This document shows, piece by piece, positions 12,175 to 21,678 of a stretch of DNA of 64,000 nucleotides. Position 1 is the first letter of the stretch, and every line of letters begins with the position of its first letter. Made by a program: the position numbers and the translations under genes. This stretch comes from Deinococcus ruber (lineage in GTDB: Bacteria > Deinococcota > Deinococci > Deinococcales > Deinococcaceae): NCBI RefSeq assembly GCF_014648095.1, contig NZ_BMQL01000007.1:1-64000 (forward strand), read 5' to 3'. The notes below the pieces were generated by a model that was not told the origin of the DNA, searched no databases, and saw only the letters and a list, made by a program, of their open reading frames with translations.

Positions 12175-12554
12175 TGGCCCGCGTTGCAGGTGTAGACCTT
12201 CCGCGTGAAAAGCGTGTCGAGATCGGTCTGACGTACATCTACGGCATCGGCCCGACCCGCGCCCGTGAAGTGCTGACGCAGACCGGAATCAACCCCGACA
12301 CCCGCGTCAAGAACCTGACCGAAGCCGAGCAGAGCACCCTGCGCGACGTGATCGAGAAGACCTTCAAGGTCGAGGGCGATCTGCGGAGCGAGGTCGGTCA
12401 GAACATCAAGCGCCTGATGGATATCGGCAGCTACCGTGGCCTGCGCCATCGCCGTGGCCTGCCGGTTCGTGGGCAGCGCACCAAGACCAACGCCCGCACC
12501 CGTAAGGGACCGCGCAAGACGGTGGCTGGTAAGAAGAAGGCGGCGAGGAAGTAA
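12174..12554 (+). CDS. rpsM: 30S ribosomal protein S13
   Basis: S13 (126 residues) contacts tRNA and the B1 intersubunit bridges. [20 protein letters not shown], then [11 protein letters not shown], and the basic tail [20 protein letters not shown] are characteristic. It is linked by one-base TAATG overlaps to rpmJ and rpsK, the conserved alpha-operon order. Confidence 0.97.
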   Translation: MARVAGVDLPREKRVEIGLTYIYGIGPTRAREVLTQTGINPDTRVKNLTEAEQSTLRDVIEKTFKVEGDLRSEVGQNIKRLMDIGSYRGLRHRRGLPVRGQRTKTNARTRKGPRKTVAGKKKAARK

Positions 12555-12946
12555 TGGCACGTTCAACCAAAGGCAAGACTCCCCGCCGCGTTCGCCGCAA
12601 TATCTCTGCGGGCCGCGCCTACATCCATGCCAGCTACAACAACACGATTGTGACCATCACCGATGTCGATGGCAACAGCGTGGCCTGGAGCAGCGGCGGC
12701 ACCATCGGCTACAAGGGCAGCAAGAAGGGCACGCCTTACGCGGCCCAGCTCGCTGCTGCCGACGCCGTGAAAAAGGCGCAGGGCTTCGGCATGAATATCG
12801 TGGACGTGGTGGTTCGTGGCAGCGGCTCTGGCCGTGAGCAGGCGATCCGCGCGATTCAGGCGTCGGGCATCGACGTCAAGAGCATCATGGACGACACCCC
12901 CGTTCCTCATAACGGCTGCCGCCCCAAGAAGAAGAACCGCCTCTAA
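12554..12946 (+). CDS. rpsK: 30S ribosomal protein S11
   Basis: S11 (130 residues) forms the mRNA exit platform. [20 protein letters not shown], then [18 protein letters not shown], and the end [18 protein letters not shown] are diagnostic. It starts in a TAATG overlap with rpsM. A 160-base gap with nested hairpins separates it from rpsD. Confidence 0.97.
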   Translation: MARSTKGKTPRRVRRNISAGRAYIHASYNNTIVTITDVDGNSVAWSSGGTIGYKGSKKGTPYAAQLAAADAVKKAQGFGMNIVDVVVRGSGSGREQAIRAIQASGIDVKSIMDDTPVPHNGCRPKKKNRL

Positions 12947-12954
12947 AACCAGTC

Positions 12955-13003
12955 CTGGCCCACCTGACCTGCCCGTTGACCTGGGCAGGCTTCAGAGGGC
13001 CAG
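12955..13003 (+). promoter_or_regulatory. Nested hairpin in the rpsD leader
   Basis: An outer stem CTGGCCC/GGGCCAG (12955-12961 with 12997-13003) encloses an inner stem CCTGCCC/GGGCAGG (12968-12974 with 12983-12989). There is no T-run. S4 is the translational repressor of the alpha operon in E. coli, so a leader structure right before rpsD is a plausible control site; this is inference from position. Confidence 0.4.
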
Positions 13004-13106
13004 CTTACGCCTGTCTGGCACGCCTTAACCCTGTCAGATGCACGGCGTCGCAGTGACGGACAAAAGAACTGTCAGTGCATGTGGCCTCAGCGCCGCAAGG
13101 AGAACA

Positions 13107-13729
<623 letters not shown>

Positions 13730-13742
13730 CCGGAGGTTCTGC

Positions 13743-14732
13743 GTGGATCAAAAGCTTCCCCAGCTCAAAGCCCGTGTCGATGGCGATTACGGCGAATTCA
13801 CGCTGGAACCGCTCAAGCGCGGCTACGGCGTGACCATCGGCAATCCGCTGCGCCGGATCCTGCTTTCGAGCATTCCCGGCACGGCGGTAACCAGCGTCTA
13901 TATCGAGGACGTGCTGCACGAATTCTCGACCATCCCCGGCGTTCAGGAAGATGTGATCCGCATCATTCTGAATCTCAAGGAGCTGGTGGTTCGCTTTCAC
14001 GCTCCTGGCCCCAAGACCCTGACGCTGCGTGCTCAGGGGCAGGGACAGGTGCTTGCCAGCGCGTTCGAGGTGCCTTCTGACGCCGAGATCGTCAATCCCA
14101 ATCTGGTGATCGCCAACCTCGCCGAAGACGGCAAACTGGTGATGGAAGTGCGCGTGGAAGAAGGTGAGGGCTATGATCCCGCCGACCGCCACAGCACCAA
14201 AGACCGCATCAACAGCATTCCTGTGGACGCGATGTTTTCACCGGTTCGGCGCGTGGCCTACCACGTCGAGAACACCCGCGTGGGTCAGCAGACCGACCTG
14301 GATCGCCTGATCGTCCGCATCTGGACAGACGGCAGCAGCGACCCCCAGAGCGTGCTGGAAAAGGCCGTGGATATTCTGCGCGACGAACTGGCTGTCTTCG
14401 GCAATGTCGAGACGGTGCATGTCGAGCAGACCCCGGCGGCAGTGCAGGTGCCGGTGGTGGCAGCGGTATACGAACCCAACCCCACCCCGACCCTCAGCAT
14501 CAATCCGCAGCCGTATGCGAGCGACATGGACAGCAACCCCCGCGTGACGCTGGAGGGGCTGGGCCTGACGACGCGTGTGCTTCACTCGCTGAAGGAAGAG
14601 GGCATCGACAGCGTGGACGCGCTGTGCGCCCTGTCTGACCGCGATCTGAAGAAGGTGCCCGGTATCGGTGAGCGCAGCCTCGACGAGATCAAGCAGCAGC
14701 TCGCCCAGTTCGGGCTGGCTCTGAAAGACTAA
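13743..14732 (+). CDS. rpoA: RNA polymerase alpha subunit (GTG start)
   Basis: Alpha (329 residues) dimerises to nucleate RNA polymerase. The N-terminal domain shows FTLEPLKRGYGVTIGNPLRR and LLSSIPGTAVTSV. The C-terminal domain, which contacts UP elements and activators, ends with the helix-hairpin-helix DLKKVPGIGERSLDEIKQQL. GTG 13743 is preceded by GGAGG and gives the conserved LPQLKARVDGDYGEF start. Confidence 0.96.
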   Translation: MDQKLPQLKARVDGDYGEFTLEPLKRGYGVTIGNPLRRILLSSIPGTAVTSVYIEDVLHEFSTIPGVQEDVIRIILNLKELVVRFHAPGPKTLTLRAQGQGQVLASAFEVPSDAEIVNPNLVIANLAEDGKLVMEVRVEEGEGYDPADRHSTKDRINSIPVDAMFSPVRRVAYHVENTRVGQQTDLDRLIVRIWTDGSSDPQSVLEKAVDILRDELAVFGNVETVHVEQTPAAVQVPVVAAVYEPNPTPTLSINPQPYASDMDSNPRVTLEGLGLTTRVLHSLKEEGIDSVDALCALSDRDLKKVPGIGERSLDEIKQQLAQFGLALKD

Positions 14733-14825
14733 TTCACTCCGCCCTGTCGCACACGACTGGGCGGTTGTACTGGGCAGAAACCGCCCGCCCTGCGAGGCGA
14801 AGCCTGACCCGAAAGGAGATACACC

Positions 14826-15176
14826 ATGCGTCACGGACGTTCCGGTCGCAAACTTAACCGCAACAGCAGCTCGCGCGAAGCGCTGGCCCGTACTCAGGCC
14901 ACTGCTCTGCTGCGCGAAGGCCGCATTCAGACCACCCTCACCAAGGCGAAGGAACTGCGTCCCTACGTCGAAAAGATCATCACGACGGCCAAGGGCGGCG
15001 ACCTGCACAGCCGCCGTATCTGCGCCCGTGATATTCAGGACAACAGTGTGCTTCAGAAGCTGTTTTCCGAGATCGCGCCCAAGTACGAAGGGCGTCCCGG
15101 CGGCTACACCCGTATCCTGAAAGTCGGCGTGCGTCGCGGTGACGCCGTGACGATGGCCCTGATCGAACTGGTGTAA
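14826..15176 (+). CDS. rplQ: 50S ribosomal protein L17
   Basis: L17 (116 residues) borders the tunnel exit. [20 protein letters not shown], then [20 protein letters not shown], and [20 protein letters not shown] match the family. GAAAGGAGATACACC provides the ribosome site. It is the last gene of the run and is followed by a strong terminator. Confidence 0.97.
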   Translation: MRHGRSGRKLNRNSSSREALARTQATALLREGRIQTTLTKAKELRPYVEKIITTAKGGDLHSRRICARDIQDNSVLQKLFSEIAPKYEGRPGGYTRILKVGVRRGDAVTMALIELV

Positions 15177-15189
15177 ACCCAAGAACAAT

Positions 15190-15226
15190 GAGCGGCGCTT
15201 CCCGGCAAGTCTGGGGAGCGCCGCTC
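15190..15226 (+). terminator. Terminator of the ribosomal protein run
   Basis: GAGCGGCGCTTCCC pairs with GGGGAGCGCCGCTC (14 pairs, one wobble) around a nine-base loop, followed by GTTGTTGC. It lies between rplQ and the convergent gene ending at 15234, so it may serve both. Confidence 0.8.
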
Positions 15227-15233
15227 GTTGTTG

Positions 15234-15905
15234 CTACTTCACCACAGCCGTGACCACCAGTGGCACCGCGTCTGGCCCTTCGAAGCCGGGTGAATACACC
15301 CGCAGAATGATGGCAACGCTGTTTTTGTACTGATAGCCGGTTTCCAGGCGGTAGCCGCTGGCGCAGGCACGAGAAGCGGGAAGGCGGCGGTCGTGTTGCA
15401 GCTCGCGCACGCCAAGGCCCAGTGCGAACCCCAGCGTCGGGAAGTCGTTGTGCGTGCACTTGGACGGAAGCGGAAAGCTGCTCAGGCTCAGGCGGCCCAG
15501 CCGGGTGGCGACGCTGCCTGCACTGGTCGCGGGGTACGACTGCGGTGTCAGAGGCGGCAGTTGAAACAAGCGCGTTCCCGGAACAGGCGCGGCCAGGTGA
15601 TAGCGGCTCAGGACGCTGGCCTGCCCGCTGCGCCACTGCGCGACCAGGGCGGCGAGGTCGGCGGCGCTTCCCTCCTCCTGCTCCCAGGTCTGCTCGCGGC
15701 GGTAGAGAATGGTATTTCGGCGCACATCAGTGATTTGCAGCGCCGCCCTGGGAAAGCCGCTGCCGTCCTGGTAGTACGCGGTCAGCAGCAGATGGTACGC
15801 GCCGTCCGGGCTGAACCCCTGCTGCACGGTGTCGGGGAAATCGGCGGCCAGCGTGTGTCCAGACAGGAGCAGAGCAGCGGTCATCAGAAGTGGGGTGCGG
15901 CGCAT
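15234..15905 (-). CDS. Secreted protein resembling DUF2259
   Basis: The 223-residue product starts MRRTPLLMTAALLLSGHTLA, a clear signal peptide ending AADF, so it is exported. The mature part has FSPDGAYHLLLTAYYQDGSG near the front and the C-terminal VYSPGFEGPDAVPLVVTAVV, which I associate with the DUF2259 family of predicted secreted proteins. Function is unknown. The in-frame start at 15938 is rejected because ATG 15905 gives the signal peptide and has TACGCT seven bases upstream. Confidence 0.7.
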   Translation of the reverse strand: MRRTPLLMTAALLLSGHTLAADFPDTVQQGFSPDGAYHLLLTAYYQDGSGFPRAALQITDVRRNTILYRREQTWEQEEGSAADLAALVAQWRSGQASVLSRYHLAAPVPGTRLFQLPPLTPQSYPATSAGSVATRLGRLSLSSFPLPSKCTHNDFPTLGFALGLGVRELQHDRRLPASRACASGYRLETGYQYKNSVAIILRVYSPGFEGPDAVPLVVTAVVK

Positions 15906-15912
15906 ACACAGC

Positions 15913-15918
15913 AGCGTA
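15913..15918 (-). promoter_or_regulatory. -10 box, leaderless type, for the secreted protein
   Basis: TACGCT ends seven bases before ATG 15905 on the minus strand, so transcription would begin at or near the start codon. It lies almost back to back with the rplS promoter. Confidence 0.5.
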
Positions 15919-15922
15919 GCGC

Positions 15923-15951
15923 TTGAGCTGGTCGGCACGGCCCTGTATACT
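15923..15951 (+). promoter_or_regulatory. rplS promoter
   Basis: TTGAGC and TATACT are separated by 17 bases. The -10 sits 121 bases before rplS, leaving a roughly 115-base leader with a short stem (GCCCGG/CCGGGC) near 15962-15979. Confidence 0.75.
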
Positions 15952-16072
15952 TCTAGAGTTTGCCCGGTGAATCCGGGCGCAATTTGAGCTGTGAACGCCT
16001 CTTGCCAATGCCAGCCGAACTGCGGAGTTCTGCGTCTGGAGCCTGGGGCGGTCCGCCAGCCAGGGAGTCATC

Positions 16073-16678
16073 ATGACCATGAAGATCAACAAAGGCGCGA
16101 TCCTGCGCTCTATCGAGCAGCCCCACATCAAGAACGACATTCCTGATTTCCAGCCCGGCGATACCGTGCGCGTGGAAACCAAGGTGGTCGAAGGCACCCG
16201 TACCCGTAACCAGGCGTTCGAGGGCATCGTCATTGCCATCAACGGCTCGGGCAGCCGCAAGAGCTTCACCGTTCGCAAGATCAGCTTCGGCGAGGGCGTG
16301 GAGCGCGTGTTCCCGTTCAACAGCCCGCTGGTCGCCAAGGTGAGCGTGCTGGAGCGCGGTAAAGTGCGCCGCGCCAAGCTGTACTACCTGCGTGATCTGC
16401 GCGGTAAGGCAGCCCGCATCAAGAACGACCGTGGCCGCGTGATGAAGGACGCTGCCCGCGCCCAGCGTGCCAAGGAAGAGGCCGCCGTGCAGAAAGAAGC
16501 TGCCGACAAGCTGGCCGCCGAGCAGGCTGCCCAGGAAGCTGCGGCGGCCCAGGCTGCTGCCGAGCAGGCCGCTCAGGAAGCCGCTGCTGCTGCGGCTGCC
16601 GCCCCGGTTGCCGACGACACGGCTGCCGAGACCAGCGAAACCAGCACCGACGCCGGCACCGAAACCAAGAGCGAGTAA
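16073..16678 (+). CDS. rplS: 50S ribosomal protein L19 with alanine-rich tail
   Basis: Residues 1-115 are a standard L19: [20 protein letters not shown], then [20 protein letters not shown], then [11 protein letters not shown]. Bacterial L19 is usually about 115 residues. Here a further 85 residues follow, rich in Ala, Glu, Gln and Lys, with repeats such as [12 protein letters not shown] and an acidic Thr/Ser-rich end. The tail is predicted to be helical then disordered. Transcribed alone from its own promoter and closed by a terminator. Confidence 0.95.
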   Translation: MTMKINKGAILRSIEQPHIKNDIPDFQPGDTVRVETKVVEGTRTRNQAFEGIVIAINGSGSRKSFTVRKISFGEGVERVFPFNSPLVAKVSVLERGKVRRAKLYYLRDLRGKAARIKNDRGRVMKDAARAQRAKEEAAVQKEAADKLAAEQAAQEAAAAQAAAEQAAQEAAAAAAAAPVADDTAAETSETSTDAGTETKSE

Positions 16679-16718
16679 TTCCGTTTTCGCGGCGTACACC
16701 TTCATTTCAGCATGTCAG

Positions 16719-16753
16719 CTCCCCGGCGATCCGCAGCGCCGGGGAGTTTCTTT
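16719..16753 (+). terminator. rplS terminator
   Basis: CTCCCCGGCG pairs perfectly with CGCCGGGGAG around ATCCGCAG, followed by TTTCTTTTCTTCTG: a textbook Rho-independent terminator. Confidence 0.9.
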
Positions 16754-16869
16754 TCTTCTGTCTCAGGTGGTACCGGGCCAGTGACGCGGCGTGTATCCCG
16801 GCGCTTTCCGGGCGGCTGCACGCAGGTCTGGGGTAGCATGGAGCGACAGAAATCTACTGGAGGTAGTCT

Positions 16870-17856
16870 ATGAAGAATCCCGTACGTGTCGCCGTGACTG
16901 GCGCTGCCGGACAGATCGGTTACAGCCTGCTCTTTCGTATTGCCAGCGGTTCGATGCTGGGCCAGGATCAGCCGGTCATTCTGCAACTGTTGGAAGTAAC
17001 CCCCGCCCTCAAAGCCCTGAGCGGCGTGGTGATGGAGCTTCAGGACGGCGCGTTTCCGTTGCTGGCGGGCGTCGTCACCACCGATGATCCGATGGTGGCC
17101 TTCAAGGACGCCGACTATGCGCTGCTGGTCGGTGCGATGCCGCGCAAGGCGGGCATGGAGCGCGGTGACCTGCTCTCGGCCAACGGCGGCATTTTCAAGC
17201 CGCAGGGCGAGGCGCTGAGCGAAGTGGCGAGCCGGAACGTGAAGGTGCTGGTGGTGGGTAACCCCGCCAACACCAACGCCCTGATTGCCCAGCAGAACGC
17301 GCCCAAGCTCGATCCCAAACAGTTCACCGCGATGGTGCGCCTCGACCACAACCGCGCCCTGTCGCAGCTCAGTGCCAAAACCGGAAAGCCGGTCGGCAGC
17401 ATCAAGAAGATGACCATCTGGGGCAACCACAGCAGCACGCAGTACCCCGACCTGTCGCAGACCACCGTCGACGGCACGCCTGCGCTGGAACTGGTCGATC
17501 AGGCGTGGTACGAGTCCGACTTCATTCCCACCGTCGCCAAGCGCGGAGCCGCCATCATCGAGGCGCGTGGATCGAGCAGCGCCGCGAGTGCCGCGAGCGC
17601 CGCCGTCGATCATATGCGCGACTGGGCGCTGGGCACGGCGGAAGGCGACTGGGTCAGCATGGGCATTCCCTCGGACGGCAGCTACGGCGTGCCCGAAGGT
17701 CTGATCTACGGCTTCCCGGTCACGGTCAAGAACGGCGAATACAGCATCGTGCAGGGCCTGGACATTTCTGAGTTCAGCCGGGGCCGCATGGACGCCACCG
17801 CGCACGAACTGGAAGAAGAACGCGCCGCCGTGCGCGAACTGGGCCTGGTGAAGTAA
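16870..17856 (+). CDS. mdh: Malate dehydrogenase
   Basis: Mdh oxidises malate to oxaloacetate with NAD+ in the TCA cycle. The 328-residue protein has the nucleotide-binding [20 protein letters not shown], the catalytic Asp and Arg in [13 protein letters not shown] and the catalytic His in [13 protein letters not shown]. The length and [10 protein letters not shown] form place it in the cytosolic-type group. ATG 16870 follows TGGAGGTAGTCT. It stands alone, closed by a long palindromic terminator. Confidence 0.96.
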   Translation: MKNPVRVAVTGAAGQIGYSLLFRIASGSMLGQDQPVILQLLEVTPALKALSGVVMELQDGAFPLLAGVVTTDDPMVAFKDADYALLVGAMPRKAGMERGDLLSANGGIFKPQGEALSEVASRNVKVLVVGNPANTNALIAQQNAPKLDPKQFTAMVRLDHNRALSQLSAKTGKPVGSIKKMTIWGNHSSTQYPDLSQTTVDGTPALELVDQAWYESDFIPTVAKRGAAIIEARGSSSAASAASAAVDHMRDWALGTAEGDWVSMGIPSDGSYGVPEGLIYGFPVTVKNGEYSIVQGLDISEFSRGRMDATAHELEEERAAVRELGLVK

Positions 17857-17927
17857 ACCGGCAGCAAACAGGCAGGCGGGGCCAGAAGAAATATTCTCTG
17901 GCCCCGCCTGCCTGTTTGCTGCCGGTT
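17856..17927. terminator. 31-bp perfect palindromic two-way terminator
   Basis: Bases 17856-17886 are the exact reverse complement of 17897-17927, with a ten-base loop that can fold further. The stem runs from the last base of the mdh stop codon to within the stop codon of the convergent gene, so it fills the whole space between them. Confidence 0.9.
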
Positions 17928-18429
17928 ACTTGTTCAGCGAGCGGTAATCGGTGGCGAATTGCCCCATCATCGTCACGAGATGATCCTGCATCTTCTTGAT
18001 ATACGTCGCGGGCTTCCAGACGGCTGCGTTTCCGCCCCAGTAGCCGTCGCTCCAGATGGTCGCGCTCGGCAGTGATGTTTCACCGTCGACGGCCACATAG
18101 GTATGCAGCTTCAGATCGTCGGTGTAGATGGTGGGCGGGCCTGCCGCATCGACCTCGAAGGTATAGATCAGTTCGCGGTCGCAGGTGTCGGCGGCGTCGT
18201 ACTGCGTGGCCTTGAGGTACAGCCCGTTGAAGGTCTTGAGCATGATCGCTTCGGCCTGCTTGCTGAGCGCGTCGTCGGTCTTGTCGTTGACGGTGATGAT
18301 GGCGCTGTAGCACAGCACGCCGTCCTGCTTGAGCACGGCCAGTGCTTTGGCGTCGGGGCTGGGAGTGGCGGCCAGAGCGAGACCCGACAGCAGCGGAAGC
18401 GTGCACAGGACGGCGAGAGATTTCTTCAT
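17926..18429 (-). CDS. Secreted protein of unknown function
   Basis: This 167-residue protein starts MKKSLAVLCTLPLLSGLALA, a signal peptide. The mature part has two cysteines (VLCYSAII and DTCDRELIYTF) that could form a disulphide, and an end rich in aromatic residues (SDGYWGGNAAVWKP). I recognise no family. ATG 18429 is preferred over an upstream in-frame start because it opens the signal peptide and has TACTCT six bases upstream. Confidence 0.7.
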   Translation of the reverse strand: MKKSLAVLCTLPLLSGLALAATPSPDAKALAVLKQDGVLCYSAIITVNDKTDDALSKQAEAIMLKTFNGLYLKATQYDAADTCDRELIYTFEVDAAGPPTIYTDDLKLHTYVAVDGETSLPSATIWSDGYWGGNAAVWKPATYIKKMQDHLVTMMGQFATDYRSLNK

Positions 18430-18435
18430 GTGTTC

Positions 18436-18441
18436 AGAGTA
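18436..18441 (-). promoter_or_regulatory. -10 box, leaderless type, for the 18429 gene
   Basis: TACTCT ends six bases (GAACAC) before the ATG on the minus strand. Confidence 0.5.
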
Positions 18442-18493
18442 GCAAGAATGCTGCCGCGAGATGGGCAAGATTTGAGAAAGGAAAGAGTTCTTC

Positions 18494-19642
18494 TCATAGA
18501 CCGAAGGTGCTGCGGTAGAGCTCGATCAGGCGCGGCCCGAACAGCAGCGCCACCACCGCGCCGATTGCCAGATAGGGGCCGAATTTCAGGCGGTTTTCCT
18601 TCCAGACCAGCAGTTGCAGCACGCCCAGCAGTGCGCCCGCGAACACCGCGACGACCACCGCCACCAGCAACTTTTCCCAGCCCAGAAACGCGCCGATCAG
18701 GGCGGCCAGTTTCACGTCGCCGAAGCCCATCGCGCTGGGATCGTACTGCTCGTCCTCGTCTTCTTCTCCGGGGCGCAGCCACCAGTACACGCCGCACAGC
18801 AGCGCCATACCGCCCGCCGCCGCCACACTTCCCTGCACCATCAGAATCAGGCCCGGCCCGATGCCGCTGCCACTGCCCGCCACCGCCAGACTCAGCAGCG
18901 TGCCGCCCAGCGTCAGCCACTCGGGCACGCGCAGCACCCGGCGCAGCGCCATATTCAGCACGGCGCTCAGCACGCCCGCCGCCACGCCCCACCACACGCC
19001 CAGCCACGCGCCCGCCAGCAGCGACACGCCGATCTGCTGAAAGCCCAGCGGAAACTCGGGATACGAACGCTCGCGGAATCGCCGCAGCACCCACGACCCG
19101 AACAGGTCGATTACGATCAGCAGGCCCGCACCGAGCAGCATGCCGCGCAGCGCTGCCTCGAATACCGGCAGACCCGCTGCCGCCGCGCCGCCGCTGCGGG
19201 CATTGACCACGCCGAAGATCAGGCCGATAACCGCGCCCGGCAGCGTCAGTTCGTCGGGAATGGTATACGTCTCGGTGTCGATGACCGAGCTGACCAGCAG
19301 GAAGGTGAACAGCAGGCACAGCCCCAGCAGACTCCAGCCGATGACCGACGCCGGAAACGCCACGCTGAGCAGCGCGTACCCGATACCGGTGATGAGTTCG
19401 ATGATTGGATAGCGCGGGCTGATGGGTGCGCCGCAGTACCGACATTTGCCGCGCAGCGCCACCCACGACAGCACCGGCACCAGATCGAGCGGGGCAAGCT
19501 GGTGGTTACAGTGCGGACAGTGCGAGGGCGGGAAATTGATGCTTTCGTGCCGGGGCAGTCGCCAGATCAGCACATTGGAAAACGAGCCGATCAGCAGGCC
19601 CAGCAGGGCGGCGAACACCGTGATAAGGGCGTCTGGAATCAC
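18494..19642 (-). CDS. pilD: Prepilin peptidase / methylase, type A24 (GTG start)
   Basis: PilD cleaves and N-methylates type IV prepilins and pseudopilins in the inner membrane. The zinc-ribbon pairs CPHC (42-45) and CRYC (67-70) lie in the cytosolic loop. Catalytic aspartates appear as SSVIDTETYTIPD (Asp122) and MGFGDVKLAALIG (Asp309). In typical enzymes the two are about 60 residues apart, but here 187, because of an inserted hydrophobic region. 382 residues exceeds the usual 230-290. No pilin genes are nearby. TACACT seven bases before the GTG suggests leaderless transcription. Confidence 0.9.
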   Translation of the reverse strand: MIPDALITVFAALLGLLIGSFSNVLIWRLPRHESINFPPSHCPHCNHQLAPLDLVPVLSWVALRGKCRYCGAPISPRYPIIELITGIGYALLSVAFPASVIGWSLLGLCLLFTFLLVSSVIDTETYTIPDELTLPGAVIGLIFGVVNARSGGAAAAGLPVFEAALRGMLLGAGLLIVIDLFGSWVLRRFRERSYPEFPLGFQQIGVSLLAGAWLGVWWGVAAGVLSAVLNMALRRVLRVPEWLTLGGTLLSLAVAGSGSGIGPGLILMVQGSVAAAGGMALLCGVYWWLRPGEEDEDEQYDPSAMGFGDVKLAALIGAFLGWEKLLVAVVVAVFAGALLGVLQLLVWKENRLKFGPYLAIGAVVALLFGPRLIELYRSTFGL

Positions 19643-19649
19643 GCGCTCA

Positions 19650-19655
19650 AGTGTA
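19650..19655 (-). promoter_or_regulatory. -10 box, leaderless type, for pilD
   Basis: TACACT ends seven bases (TGAGCGC) before GTG 19642 on the minus strand, which supports the GTG as the true start. Confidence 0.55.
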
Positions 19656-19711
19656 CAGGGCGGCCTCTTACAGCACTCTGCGGAACACTCTGCCGTGTTG
19701 CCGCAGCTGAA

Positions 19712-20707
19712 TCAGGGATGCAACCCGTCTGCCGCGCCGAATTCGCGCTGCATGTACACCCACGCCAGCTCGGGCCGAAAGCCCAGCCGCTCGTTCAGTG
19801 CGATCATCGGGCGATTGTTGGTGGCATTGCCGGTGCGAAGTTCGTCGTAGCCGTGCGCGGCGGCGATGCGAATGGCTGCCAGCTTGAGCGCCAGCCCCAG
19901 CCCGTGCCGCCGGTGGGCTTGGCGCGTGCCGGTCAGTCCGGTGTCGAGGTGCGTTCCGTCCGATGTCCACAGCTCGGAGGTAGCGACATACTCGCCGCTC
20001 GCGTCGTGTACCGCGATCAGGTAGCCGCTGGGCCACAGGTACGGATTGTCTGCGAAGCGCCGGGCAAAGTCGGGCAGCGGCACGTCGGTGGCGGGGTCGC
20101 TGCGCGGCACATCCAGCCGAACTTCCCGCCACAGCTCGTAGATGCGGCGCTGCACCTGCGGATCGTCTGCGCCCAGCTCGGCCAGAGTCTTCAGCGTATA
20201 GCCGGGCGGCATGGCCCCGGCACCTTCCCAGACGGGGGCGTCGAAGGACGGAACATGCAGCCGCATCTCGAAAGAACGCAGCACCTCCGCGTAGCCCTGC
20301 CGCGCCAGAAAATCCAGGCCACGCGGGTGGTTTTCCTGCGTACCTGCCGTGAAACTGATGGGATTAAAGGGCGCGAGCGCGTGGTGCAGCGCCGCCGACA
20401 GTGCCCGCCCCACGCCCCGTCCGCTGAAGGCCGGATGGACGCTGACGGCCACATTAAACTTCTGCGGATGGTACATGCCCGCGTACTGGGTGTACTCGGC
20501 CACGCCGACGACCTGTGCATTCAGCTCGGCCAGCAGGCGGCCCCGCCGGAGCGGCAGGTTGGAGGCGGCGGCGCTCTTCTCTTCCTCCTCCAGCCCCTGC
20601 ACCGTCAGAGGCTGGTCGGGCCAGACGGCGTTCATCACATTAGCAATGGCGGGAAAATCGGCAGGGGTCGCGGGGCGAATCGAATATTCGGGCAGCCGTT
20701 CTGTCAT
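19712..20707 (-). CDS. Double-domain GNAT acetyltransferase (array gene 4)
   Basis: 331 residues with two GNAT-like halves. Each half has the acetyl-CoA loop region: HPAFSGRGVGRALSAAL in the first and LTGTRQAHRRHGLGLALKLA in the second. The hinge carries EVRLDVPRSDPATDVPLPDF. The end NRPMIALNERLGFRPELAWV is the usual last GNAT helix and strand. The ATG overlaps the stop of the preceding gene (TGATG). It is the last gene of a four-gene array. The substrate is unknown; tandem GNATs include mycothiol synthase, which is only a fold comparison. Confidence 0.85.
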   Translation of the reverse strand: MTERLPEYSIRPATPADFPAIANVMNAVWPDQPLTVQGLEEEEKSAAASNLPLRRGRLLAELNAQVVGVAEYTQYAGMYHPQKFNVAVSVHPAFSGRGVGRALSAALHHALAPFNPISFTAGTQENHPRGLDFLARQGYAEVLRSFEMRLHVPSFDAPVWEGAGAMPPGYTLKTLAELGADDPQVQRRIYELWREVRLDVPRSDPATDVPLPDFARRFADNPYLWPSGYLIAVHDASGEYVATSELWTSDGTHLDTGLTGTRQAHRRHGLGLALKLAAIRIAAAHGYDELRTGNATNNRPMIALNERLGFRPELAWVYMQREFGAADGLHP

Positions 20708-21678
20708 CAGACCTCCGGCCAGTGGCGCACCACACTCAGGCGGGCGGGTTCGCGCACGAAGCCCAGGCGCTCGTTGACGCGCAGCATCGGGGCATTGCTG
20801 CTCTCGTTGTCCGTCCAGATGCGGGCCACGCCCTGTGCCTGTGCGTACCGCACGCCGCGCAGCTTCAGCGCCGTTGCCAGCCCCAGCCCGCGCCACGCCC
20901 GCTGCACCCCGGTCAGGCCGATGAACAGATCGGGGCTGTTCTGGCTGCGGTACAGGTCAGACTGACCCACCAGTTCACCGCCCTGCGTCCGGGCCAGGAT
21001 GAACGCTTCCGGCAGAAAGCCGGGATCTTCCAGGATCCATTCGCGGTACTGGGAGAGCGAGATCGGCGTGGCGGGGTCGCTGCGCGGCACATCCAGCCGC
21101 ACCTCGCTGAAGAGCGCGTGCAGCCGGGCCTGCCAGTCGTGCGGGTGCTGCCGGGCGAGGTCGGCGGCGCTGAGCAGTTGCACGCCACCGGCCAGCAGCC
21201 GGGCTTCCAGGCCCGCATACGGGGCGGCGTCGAAGTGCGTCACGTCGAGCGAACTGACCCAGGTTCTCCGCTCCTCGGCAAAGCCGCGCTGCCGGGCAAA
21301 GCGCTGCGCCGCCTCGTCGTCCTCGCTCACGTTCGAGCGCACCGTCAGCGCGTTCACGGTCAGAAGCTGCGTTTCGGCCCACGCGTACAGCGCGGCTCCG
21401 ATGCCCTGCTGCCGCCATTCGGGAGCGACGATCACTTCGAGCCGAAAGCGGCGCGGATGAAACTGGCCGAGCGACTGGTCGTAAGCCGAGAAGCCCGCCA
21501 GTTCTCCGCCGGGTGCGAGCGCCAGAAACCGGGCATGGCGGCTGCCTGCGTTCTGCTGGTCGCGGTCGGCGTTCAGCAGTTCGGTAGCGCTCACGGCGCG
21601 GTCTGGATACAGCCGCGACACCAGAGCCGCCACCGCTGGGGCGTCGGATTCGGCAAAGTTCCGGTAGAGGGCGGTCAT
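20707..21678 (-). CDS. Double-domain GNAT acetyltransferase (array gene 3)
   Basis: 323 residues. The first half has VIVAPEWRQQGIGAALYAWA and the second LTGVQRAWRGLGLATALKLR. The same hinge phrase EVRLDVPRSDPATPISL as in array gene 4 shows they are close paralogues. It ends SNAPMLRVNERLGFVREPAR. The ATG at 21678 overlaps the stop of the upstream gene (ATGA), so I prefer it to a GTG nine bases earlier. Substrate unknown. Confidence 0.85.
   Translation of the reverse strand: MTALYRNFAESDAPAVAALVSRLYPDRAVSATELLNADRDQQNAGSRHARFLALAPGGELAGFSAYDQSLGQFHPRRFRLEVIVAPEWRQQGIGAALYAWAETQLLTVNALTVRSNVSEDDEAAQRFARQRGFAEERRTWVSSLDVTHFDAAPYAGLEARLLAGGVQLLSAADLARQHPHDWQARLHALFSEVRLDVPRSDPATPISLSQYREWILEDPGFLPEAFILARTQGGELVGQSDLYRSQNSPDLFIGLTGVQRAWRGLGLATALKLRGVRYAQAQGVARIWTDNESSNAPMLRVNERLGFVREPARLSVVRHWPEV

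Noticed and set aside
18614..20965. Very long plus-strand open frame opposite pilD and two GNAT genes
   Set aside because: It is a high-GC antisense frame with low-complexity Arg/Gln/His composition and no family motifs; the minus-strand genes are clear.
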